Assembly: GCF_018224885.1 (NCBI RefSeq)
Contig: NZ_JAGTXB010000012.1
Location: 124,001 to 188,000 of the forward strand
Origin: Chitinophaga hostae
GTDB lineage: Bacteria > Bacteroidota > Bacteroidia > Chitinophagales > Chitinophagaceae
Reading direction: 5' to 3'
Length of the DNA stretch: 64,000 bases
A program made the position numbers and the translations under genes. The notes under the pieces were generated by a model that ran no database searches, was not told the DNA's origin, and saw only the letters and a program-made list of their open reading frames with translations. Shown here piece after piece: positions 36,986-44,324 of the stretch. The stretch's first letter is position 1. Each line of letters begins with the position of its first letter.

Positions 36986-37216
36986 CTATAGTGTATCTTT
37001 TTTGTGTTTCCAGGTAGAATCCATTTTCTTTTTATCTTTTTTGTGATGTTTCATCGTTGTGTCCATTGGCTTGGGAGGAAATGTATCCTGTTGGAAAATT
37101 TCAATGTTATTAGCCTTTACCGGCGCCGCCTGTAATGTACGATCCGGATCGCCCCTGAAGAAAATGAATAAGGTTAATACACCTATTAATCCGATGGTAG
37201 CTGGTAGGTTTTTCAT
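36986..37216 (-). CDS. Small secreted or membrane-anchored Lys/His-rich protein
   Basis: A 76-residue protein. The N-terminal helix (MKNLPATIGLIGVLTLFIFF) is a signal peptide or anchor. The rest is polar, ending in a repeated charged motif (TMKHHKKDKKKMDSTWKHKKD), with MDxTMKHHKKD and MDSTWKHKKD forming an imperfect duplication. I do not recognise a family; such short Lys-rich periplasmic proteins occur across Chitinophagaceae. The convergent hairpin at 36916-36971 supports a separate transcription unit. Confidence 0.55.
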   Translation of the reverse strand: MKNLPATIGLIGVLTLFIFFRGDPDRTLQAAPVKANNIEIFQQDTFPPKPMDTTMKHHKKDKKKMDSTWKHKKDTL

Positions 37217-37489
37217 AAAATTAAATTTATGTCCGGAAGTACATTAGCAGATATCGTGCGTGGTTTCCTGCGGCTGAGCCGCACCCGGCATAATGCATTG
37301 ATCATATTTCATTTGTCTCTTCAGATACGGCTGTAACCGTTTGAAAAAACGGCTTGGCAATTGTGGATATTGCCCGTCAATCAGTGGAAACAGCGGTACA
37401 TGTTTGACATGAAAAGTACTGCCGGCGAAGAGAGAACAAAGGCACTGCTTTTGTGGCAAAACAGGTATTGTTCACCAAACTTTTTTCTT

Positions 37490-37669
37490 ATGAAAGGTAC
37501 AAGAAGTGAAAATACGCGTCAAAGTAAACAGTCATCTTTCTCCAACATGCCTAAGCCGGAAATCAGGGATAACCTGGACAGCCGGAAAAATGAAGAGCAG
37601 GACTTTAAAGGAAAGGATACCACGCACAATAGTAAAGATACCAAAGCCAATAAACACAGGAAGTACTGA
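37490..37669 (+). CDS. Very hydrophilic 59-residue protein
   Basis: A short frame starting at ATG 37490, chosen because upstream codons in the same frame have no coding character. The product has no hydrophobic core and is dense in Lys, Asn, Ser, Asp and Glu (SENTRQSKQSSFSNMPKPE, RDNLDSRKNEEQDFKGKD). This composition resembles intrinsically disordered stress or spacer proteins. The function is unknown. It is followed after 61 nt by a lipoprotein gene on the same strand. Confidence 0.5.
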   Translation: MKGTRSENTRQSKQSSFSNMPKPEIRDNLDSRKNEEQDFKGKDTTHNSKDTKANKHRKY

Positions 37670-37730
37670 TAGAAGTTCTCGGGAAGCATTTTCCGGGCGG
37701 CTTCGTTGCCCTCACGATTAAACAGCAATT

Positions 37731-38357
37731 ATGATGAAGGATACCATTTTGCGGGCGGGCCTGCTGGCAGCGACTATTTTCTTTTCCTGCAACAATCCTA
37801 TGCAGAATAAGGAAGAACGCGCCGCCCATGATTCCGCCAATACACCGGTTAAAGCGCCGGCCACCGACGACAGTAAAAGTGTACAGCGGGATACCACCTA
37901 TGGCGATTATCGTATTACGGTGATTGCCCGTGGTAATGGTTATATGCGGGACTTGTTACTGGCAGTGGGCAGCAAAAAAGATACAACAGTGGCAGACAGT
38001 ATTACAGAGAAAGACGTGAAGGGGCAACTGAGAAGTCTTATGATCGCCGACCTGGATGGTAATGGGAAACCGGAGCTTTACTGCTATATGTTATCAGAAG
38101 GTACGGGACATTACGGAAGGATCTATGCGTTTGATTTGCGCAGTCCTATCGCCAGGATCAGCACCAATGCCATAGATACCATGCAGCAGGCGGCTTATCG
38201 CGGACAGGATACATTTTATATCAATGGAAAGGACCTGGTACGCACATTCCCTGCATTTAAAGAAGGAGATCCTGATGCGCTGACCGCTACTACCAAAGGC
38301 ATTATCATATACAGCCTTGCAAAAGATGGCGACACACTGAAATTGCGACAGCGATGA
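37731..38357 (+). CDS. Putative lipoprotein with VCBS/calcium-loop-like motif
   Basis: A 208-residue protein. The N-terminus (LLAATIFFSCNNP) looks like a Bacteroidota lipoprotein signal with the acylated Cys after FFS. A Thr/Asp-rich linker follows, then a beta-rich domain containing IADLDGNGKPELYCYM, a DxDxNG loop as found in FG-GAP/VCBS repeats and in PliI-type lysozyme inhibitors. It is probably attached to the outer membrane. I cannot name the family with certainty. It is followed by a 53-bp perfect inverted repeat. Confidence 0.65.
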   Translation: MMKDTILRAGLLAATIFFSCNNPMQNKEERAAHDSANTPVKAPATDDSKSVQRDTTYGDYRITVIARGNGYMRDLLLAVGSKKDTTVADSITEKDVKGQLRSLMIADLDGNGKPELYCYMLSEGTGHYGRIYAFDLRSPIARISTNAIDTMQQAAYRGQDTFYINGKDLVRTFPAFKEGDPDALTATTKGIIIYSLAKDGDTLKLRQR

Positions 38358-38363
38358 GGGGAG

Positions 38364-38569
38364 GGGAGCGCCTTCGGCGCTTGTCTTTGGGCAGGATTAA
38401 TGTGATTAAGATGATTGTACTGATTTTATTTCTTTCTTTGAAAGAAGCTTACTTCATTTTTGAAAGCATTCGCCAAATTGATAAAGACAGAGATCAGAAA
38501 AAGCTACAATCAATATAATCATCTTAATCACATTAATCCTGCCCAAAGACAAGCGCCGAAGGCGCTCCC
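38364..38569. repeat. 53-bp perfect inverted repeat with 9-nt periodic inner part
   Basis: Arms 38364-38416 and 38517-38569 are exact reverse complements around a 100-nt loop. The outer third holds a smaller hairpin (AGCGCCTTCGGCGCT). The inner third repeats GATTAATGT and GATTAAGAT, i.e. a 9-nt period that continues faintly into the loop. It sits between the convergent lipoprotein and hexosaminidase genes. Coding frames through it are accidental. Confidence 0.93.
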
Positions 38570-38573
38570 TCCG

Positions 38574-40166
38574 CTACTTCTTATAATTGATTCCTTCTTT
38601 ATCCCAACGGGCATAGAAGAATGCCAATGCCTGCTGAAAACGGGAATAATCCTTGTTCGCGGCTAATGTCCAGCCGTCTTCTGCGTAAGCGGCGAGACGG
38701 GGAAACACCAGGTTATTCATTGCTTTCACATCCGGGATCCATTCTCCCCACATCTGGCAGCCGCTACCCAGTATTTTAGCGTGGTATTTCGGATCCAGCC
38801 CGGCCGGGATCGGGTCAAAGCTATAGGCTTTTTCCAGGGAAATACTGTTGTAGTCATAATCCAGGTAGGTGGCGGCGTGGTAGGAGTTGATCACATCATA
38901 TCCTTTGGAAACGGCGTCTGTAATGAGGTTGAGTTCTCCTTTCCAGAATTGGACGATGGTACCGGGCGCCAGTTTTTCGGTGGCTGCAACATCTTTGGTG
39001 TCGGTAAATTCATGGAGTTTGCTACCCATGATCTCGTTCCAGCCCGCCATGCGACGACCTTTTTTAGCCAGGTAAACAGAAATGCTATTGGTGAAAGAGA
39101 TCTGCAGGTCGGCAGGAGAGGCCAGTTTATGTGTTTCCATGTATGATTTTACACCACCATCTGCTTTCCACTGGTCGTATTTTACCTCGTCCCCGCCAAT
39201 ATGTATTACTTTGGAAGGGAACAATGCGCTTACTTCGTTGAGCACATCCTGCAGAAAACCGGTTACGCGCGGACTGGTAACGTTAAAAACATCATAATGG
39301 ACCCCAAAAGTGCCCGGAACTTTGATAGGCTGCTCTTGGGTGCCTAGCCAGGGATATGCGGCAATAGCGGCGCTGGAATGCCCCGGCATTTCTATTTCCG
39401 GCACAATGGTGATGTGCCTGTCGGCCGCATATTGAATAATTTCCCTGATCTGCTCCTGGGTATAGAAACCTTCATGCGGTTTTCCATCAAAATTCTTACT
39501 GTTCCAGGTGCCGATCTGTGTGGAGTCACGTTTGCTGCCTACCTGGGTGAGGAGCGGATATTTTTTGATTTCTATGCGCCAGCCCTGGTCATCGGTCAGG
39601 TGCCAGTGGAATACGTTCATTTTAAGCAGCGCCATTTCATCGAGCAGGCGTTTTACGGTTTCACCGCCTTTGAAATAACGGCCTTCGTCCAGCATAAATG
39701 CTCTCCAGCCAAAACGGGGTTTATCTTTTATAGCAACCGCGGGGATCGTATAGCTGTTATCGTTAACTGTAATCAGCTGACGCAGGGATTGGATGCCATA
39801 AAAAATACCGGCGTTGGCCGCCGCGGCAATCGTGATACCAGAGGGATTTACGGACAACTGGTATCCTTCTTCACCTAATGCAGCACGCAGTTTTTCGTTT
39901 AATGTTAAACGGATAAAATTACTTTGGGCGCCGGGTTTCAGCGACAGTGCAAGACCATAGGTTTCCTGCAATGCCTGCTGCAGTTGTTTGGCCTCGCCGG
40001 CGCTCTTGCCAGGAATAATGGCAGTAGCGCCGGATAAAGAGAACGTACCGGATAATGTTTTTACCTCCGACGGTTGCGGAATAATATTGATAGCCTGAAG
40101 CGGCAGACAGCTGACGGTTAACAATAACATCAGCGCACCCCTCAGGGTGTTGCATAGTTTTGACAT
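38574..40166 (-). CDS. Beta-N-acetylhexosaminidase, GH20
   Basis: A 530-residue secreted enzyme. A signal peptide (ALMLLLTVSCLPLQA) precedes the GH20b domain (about 27-145). The catalytic barrel has HWHLTDDQGWRIEIKKYP (about 188-204), EIEMPGHSSAAIAAYP and the catalytic Asp326-Glu327 pair in HIGGDEVKYDQW, which drives substrate-assisted hydrolysis of terminal GlcNAc or GalNAc. The late WGEWIPD motif also fits. It probably removes GlcNAc from chitin oligomers or glycans in the periplasm. It lies 75 nt behind the DUF4132 gene with no evident terminator between; a functional link is not apparent. Confidence 0.95.
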   Translation of the reverse strand: MSKLCNTLRGALMLLLTVSCLPLQAINIIPQPSEVKTLSGTFSLSGATAIIPGKSAGEAKQLQQALQETYGLALSLKPGAQSNFIRLTLNEKLRAALGEEGYQLSVNPSGITIAAAANAGIFYGIQSLRQLITVNDNSYTIPAVAIKDKPRFGWRAFMLDEGRYFKGGETVKRLLDEMALLKMNVFHWHLTDDQGWRIEIKKYPLLTQVGSKRDSTQIGTWNSKNFDGKPHEGFYTQEQIREIIQYAADRHITIVPEIEMPGHSSAAIAAYPWLGTQEQPIKVPGTFGVHYDVFNVTSPRVTGFLQDVLNEVSALFPSKVIHIGGDEVKYDQWKADGGVKSYMETHKLASPADLQISFTNSISVYLAKKGRRMAGWNEIMGSKLHEFTDTKDVAATEKLAPGTIVQFWKGELNLITDAVSKGYDVINSYHAATYLDYDYNSISLEKAYSFDPIPAGLDPKYHAKILGSGCQMWGEWIPDVKAMNNLVFPRLAAYAEDGWTLAANKDYSRFQQALAFFYARWDKEGINYKK

Positions 40167-40241
40167 ACGTAGATTTTAATTGTTCACGTGGTTAAAGGTG
40201 AAAAAATACAAATAAAATCCCGTGAATTTTTCCGAAAAAAG

Positions 40242-43163
40242 CTATGCTGATGCTATTTTTCCCCTTGATACAGCAATATCAGTAATGGCTTCAGAATAAA
40301 ATACCGGTGGTACATTTTTCAGCGGCAACAGGCAATCTTCCGCTTCCTTATCAGTACTGCGGAACCAGCGTTGCCGGGTTTTTGTTTTATCGATAAAATA
40401 TAATTTCCCCAGTTTGTACCGGAAGCTATCTTCATCAGAAACGCTGCTCATTTCCATGATCACCTCCAGCTGCTGCTCATCATCTGTTTTATGCCAGGCG
40501 TATACATACTTGCCATCACTGCCTTCGCTGAGTTTCCATCCCTTTTGTTCCATGTACCTGTTGAGGAGTTCACTTTCCATGGAAATATCCTCGAAGTCGT
40601 GTATCAGGGTGTTATAGGCCTGTTGTGGCGACAACGATGCTACCGGTCTTTCCAGCTGAGGGAATACCGGTGCTATCTGCAGGTCCGCAAATTTTCGTTT
40701 CCATTGTTGCAGCACAGCGGTATCCAGGCAAACAGGATGAAGGATGCGAATGCTCGCATTTTCAGGCAGTACAATTGCGGTATCCGCTACTGTCCGCAGG
40801 GTAGCATCTTCCAGGCAACGGAACGTAGTGATCAGTTGTTCCTGTTCATCAAAAAGGGCCCACACCAGGCGGGTAGCAAATACAAACATAATGGGATGCT
40901 CCAGGAAAAGTTGCTGCCACCGGGCAGTACTCCACTTTCTTTGTATCACCAGGAAATGTTCGAGCCGTAAGGTCTGCAGCTTAATTGAGTCTGCCATTTC
41001 CTTTGGCAACATTTTAAACATCTCTTTTGTTTCTGCGGAAACCGCTGCCGGTATAGCTTTCAGGCGACGGTTATGGTCGTTGATATAGGCAGGCTTAAAG
41101 TTGCTGTCCAGCGTTGCGCGATAGGCGTCGTTCTTTACTTCAAAGTGTTTATACAAGCCATTGAACCCAAAAACAGGAATAATGCTATCGCCCAGTTCAT
41201 GGACGGTCATACCTCTTTCCGCAGCAACCGTATGCAGCGCAGCCAGTGCAGCGGCGCCCACTACAGATTTGCGGGAACGGTATCTGCGGGAGAAGAATTC
41301 CACCGCCCGCAGTGACCGGTCGCTGCCATGAAGCGCGAGCGCGGTTACGCCATGTTCCGCCATTTTGAGACGTTTGGTATCTACCCAGTACTGAATGGCT
41401 ATACGTAATTTATCTGCCAGCACATCATCGCCTGTGAGTGCTGCCAGTACCATCAGGTATTTGTATTTGGCATCGCCGCCCTGTTCGCCGTACATCTCAA
41501 AAAGGTGCGTGGCAAAAGCGCCGCTGCGGGTCCGGTCGATCATACGAAGGAGGGGACGCGCTTCCACATCGGCCTGCACTTCTTTTATGCGCGACATACG
41601 GTAAAAAAGGAAGCGCACCATATCGGTGCTCAGCATATCACCATTCAGCAGGTAGAGCGGTGGGAAGGTGCTGTCATCCAGCCATTTTTCCGCTGATTTA
41701 TTAAGCTTGTGCCGTTTTTTTGCGAAGGTCACGAGTTGCGTCACCACTTCTTCATCACTGCCCGTAATGGTATGCCCACCAAGGGTTTCCAGCATCATGT
41801 CGCGCGCATCGTCGTTTACTTCCTTATGTAATGTTTGCAGAAGCAGTTCCCTTGCCAACGGATCATCGAGCCTGCACAGGATCTGCACCGCCGTTAAACG
41901 TTGATCTGCTTTCTTATACTGTAACAGTTCCGCCGCCTTTTCCAGCGCCTGCGGATGATCTGCCAGCACCACTGCTACCAGCGAGCGGACAGATTTCAGT
42001 TTATGATAGGTAAATGGCCAGAGCTGATCAATGTAAAGACCGGCGGGTAATTGTGTGAGTGCCGGCAATACCACTTTCGCATCATAATCATTTTCCAGTG
42101 CATGCAGCAACAAGGCTACCGCACCATCTTTCAGCTCCTCTGCCAGGAGCGGGAAGGCGCCGGGATGCAGGTATCGTTTCTCCGTAAAAAGATGGTACAG
42201 GAGGGGGAGCAGTGCCGCCCTGTCACGTTGTAATAGTTCACGAACGGCCAGTACACCGGAAGGTGTGATATCGAAATTCCATTGACCGGTAACCAACGAC
42301 ACGCCGGATTCTTCCTGGGTAATGCCCACTCCTGGCATGTTGAGGTAATCGTAGGCGGCATTTAGCAACCTTTGATTATATTTTTCGGGAAGATGACCAG
42401 CCAGCAGGTAATACCCCTGGAGAGCCGCCGCGTAGTTGGCCAGCCGGGTGGCTTTCTCCGTAGTGTTTTCAACCAATGATTCATATTTCTGCAGGTTATT
42501 TTGCAGTAATACTTTCGAGAGCTGGTACTGATCGGGCAGGTTCCCGGAGGGCTGCACGATGTTTTCCAGGTATTCCATTTCCCGCTCAGGGTGTGCTTTG
42601 GTCAGGAGCCGGAAAAAAAGCGAGTTCCAGTTTTTTGTTTTCCAGGTGTGCAGGTAGTCGTCTACCACATATCGTTCCGCACTTTTGAGGAGGTCCTGCA
42701 GAAATTTACGTAGTGGCGTAAATTTCAACGGCGTCAGGTCAAAATTATTTCCATCGCCGGAATAGCGGATAAGCTGGGAGCCTATTTCTTCCGGTGTGCA
42801 GCCCCGTTGTTGCAGGAAGCTGGTGAAAAAGCTGAAACGCAGTACAATGGAAGACGAAGTACCGGGTTGGTCCATCATGGGAACGATGGTGGTAAGAAAA
42901 AGGTGTTTGCTCCCTTTCCATGCATTGGGAGCAGAGATGAGTTGTAATATCAACCGGTCATTGTCGTTCCAGAGTTCCGGTACCTGTAACAGGTGAATAA
43001 ATATTCCGAGTTTTTGTGCATCATCATCCGAAGTAAATACCGGAGGAGAAATGATCTGCCCTGTAAGGAAATCTACCCCGGACCGTATAGGTTCAATGTT
43101 TTCATAGTTAGTCAAGTTCAGTCTTTCAAGCAGAGGTAGTATCGCTTCCTTTTTGTATGGCAT
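40242..43163 (-). CDS. DUF4132 (MolR/YehI-like) HEAT-repeat protein
   Basis: A 973-residue, largely helical protein, the last gene of a six-gene operon. Residues 300-650 read like HEAT-type helical repeats (ADQRLTAVQILCRLDDPLARELL and similar). The C-terminal half contains the DUF4132 signature: RLEHFLVIQRKWSTARW, LEHPIMFVFATRLVWALFDE and a later IHDFEDISMESELLNRYM. E. coli YehI/MolR belongs to the same family and lies near an MoxR/VWA/SWIM cluster. The molecular role is unknown; a scaffold or substrate adaptor for the ATPase is an inference. It starts 21 nt after the VWA stop. Confidence 0.85.
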   Translation of the reverse strand: MPYKKEAILPLLERLNLTNYENIEPIRSGVDFLTGQIISPPVFTSDDDAQKLGIFIHLLQVPELWNDNDRLILQLISAPNAWKGSKHLFLTTIVPMMDQPGTSSSIVLRFSFFTSFLQQRGCTPEEIGSQLIRYSGDGNNFDLTPLKFTPLRKFLQDLLKSAERYVVDDYLHTWKTKNWNSLFFRLLTKAHPEREMEYLENIVQPSGNLPDQYQLSKVLLQNNLQKYESLVENTTEKATRLANYAAALQGYYLLAGHLPEKYNQRLLNAAYDYLNMPGVGITQEESGVSLVTGQWNFDITPSGVLAVRELLQRDRAALLPLLYHLFTEKRYLHPGAFPLLAEELKDGAVALLLHALENDYDAKVVLPALTQLPAGLYIDQLWPFTYHKLKSVRSLVAVVLADHPQALEKAAELLQYKKADQRLTAVQILCRLDDPLARELLLQTLHKEVNDDARDMMLETLGGHTITGSDEEVVTQLVTFAKKRHKLNKSAEKWLDDSTFPPLYLLNGDMLSTDMVRFLFYRMSRIKEVQADVEARPLLRMIDRTRSGAFATHLFEMYGEQGGDAKYKYLMVLAALTGDDVLADKLRIAIQYWVDTKRLKMAEHGVTALALHGSDRSLRAVEFFSRRYRSRKSVVGAAALAALHTVAAERGMTVHELGDSIIPVFGFNGLYKHFEVKNDAYRATLDSNFKPAYINDHNRRLKAIPAAVSAETKEMFKMLPKEMADSIKLQTLRLEHFLVIQRKWSTARWQQLFLEHPIMFVFATRLVWALFDEQEQLITTFRCLEDATLRTVADTAIVLPENASIRILHPVCLDTAVLQQWKRKFADLQIAPVFPQLERPVASLSPQQAYNTLIHDFEDISMESELLNRYMEQKGWKLSEGSDGKYVYAWHKTDDEQQLEVIMEMSSVSDEDSFRYKLGKLYFIDKTKTRQRWFRSTDKEAEDCLLPLKNVPPVFYSEAITDIAVSRGKIASA

Positions 43164-43184
43164 AAAGGTATAAATAGATTCATT

Positions 43185-44324
43185 TTATTTTTTCAGCACA
43201 ATATCTTCTTTTGCGGCCCATTGCGCAACATCCTGTTTGCTCAGGGCCATGGCCATCATATCCGGGAATTTATCCGGAGAGCAGGCAAACACCGGGATAC
43301 CCAGGTTGGCGAGGAACTGCGCATTTTCATGATCATAACCGGGTGCTCCCTCGTCGTTCAGTGCCAGTAGCACGATTACCTGCACACCCGCCGCCGCCAG
43401 GTCGGTAAACCGTTTACGCATATTCATTTCGTCGCCCCCCTCAAAAAGATCGGTGATCAGCACCAATACCGTGTCTGTAGGCCGGCTGATGATCTGTCCG
43501 CAATATTTCAATGCCGCGTTGATATCGGTGCCGCCGCCCAGTTGAACGCCAAATAATAATTCTACCGGGTCCTGCAATTCTTCTGTAAGATCGGCCACCG
43601 CGGTGTCAAAAACAACCATTTGTGTTTTTAATGCAGGAATTGATGCCATCACGGCCCCAAATATACCCGAATATACCACAGAAGTGCCCATAGAGCCACT
43701 TTGATCCAGGCATAGTACCACTTCTTTCAGCGCCGAACGTCTGCGCCCGTATCCAATAAGGGTTTCGGGGATAATGGTTTTATAATCCGGTTGGTAATGC
43801 TGCAGGTTTTTCCGGATAGTGAGATGCCAGTTTACTTCATTGTGGCGGGGACGCCGGTTCCGGGCGCTGCGGTTCAAACTGCCGCTGATCGCCTGTTGCG
43901 TAGGCTGCGCCAGCTTTTTCATCAGCTCATCCACCACTTTCCTTACCACCTGCCGGGCTGTATCTTTGGTCTTCTCCGGGATCACCCGGCTGAGTGTCAT
44001 GAGCGTAGCCACCAGGTGTACGTCTGGTTCCACATTTTCCAGCATCTCTTTTTCAAAGAGCATCTGCGTGAGGTTCAGGCGTTTCAGGGCATCCTGTTGC
44101 ATCACCTGTACTACAGAAGAGGGAAAGTAGCTGCGTATGTCGCCCAGCCACCGGCTCACATTGGGTGAGGAGGGGCCAAGACCGCCCTGCCGGGTATTGT
44201 CGTACAACGCTTCCAGTGTTTTGTCTACCTGCAGGTCCGTTTTATTCAACGAAAAACCGGTGCCGTCATGCTGGGCTCCTCCCAGGATCAGCCGCCACCT
44301 GCGAGTGGTTTCTTCATGCTCCAT
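43185..44324 (-). CDS. VWA-domain protein (CoxE/YehP-like), MoxR partner
   Basis: A 379-residue protein with a helical N-terminal half and a C-terminal von Willebrand A domain. The metal-ion-dependent adhesion site is complete: DQSGS (207-211), Thr266 (GGGTDI) and Asp292 (VLITDLFEGG). There is no signal peptide or membrane helix, so it acts in the cytosol. MoxR ATPases characteristically work with VWA proteins, the VWA presenting the substrate. It resembles E. coli YehP in layout. Its start overlaps the end of the DUF5682 gene by 11 bp, implying coupled translation. Confidence 0.9.
   Translation of the reverse strand: MEHEETTRRWRLILGGAQHDGTGFSLNKTDLQVDKTLEALYDNTRQGGLGPSSPNVSRWLGDIRSYFPSSVVQVMQQDALKRLNLTQMLFEKEMLENVEPDVHLVATLMTLSRVIPEKTKDTARQVVRKVVDELMKKLAQPTQQAISGSLNRSARNRRPRHNEVNWHLTIRKNLQHYQPDYKTIIPETLIGYGRRRSALKEVVLCLDQSGSMGTSVVYSGIFGAVMASIPALKTQMVVFDTAVADLTEELQDPVELLFGVQLGGGTDINAALKYCGQIISRPTDTVLVLITDLFEGGDEMNMRKRFTDLAAAGVQVIVLLALNDEGAPGYDHENAQFLANLGIPVFACSPDKFPDMMAMALSKQDVAQWAAKEDIVLKK

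Noticed and set aside
37244-37459. 71-codon minus-strand frame in the 37.2-37.5 kb gap
   Set aside because: Weak composition, no motif and no promoter-like site; I see no feature there beyond small GC-rich palindromes.
38460-38666. 68-codon frame through the loop and right arm of the 53-bp inverted repeat
   Set aside because: Runs across the repeat and into the hexosaminidase on the other strand; no coding character.
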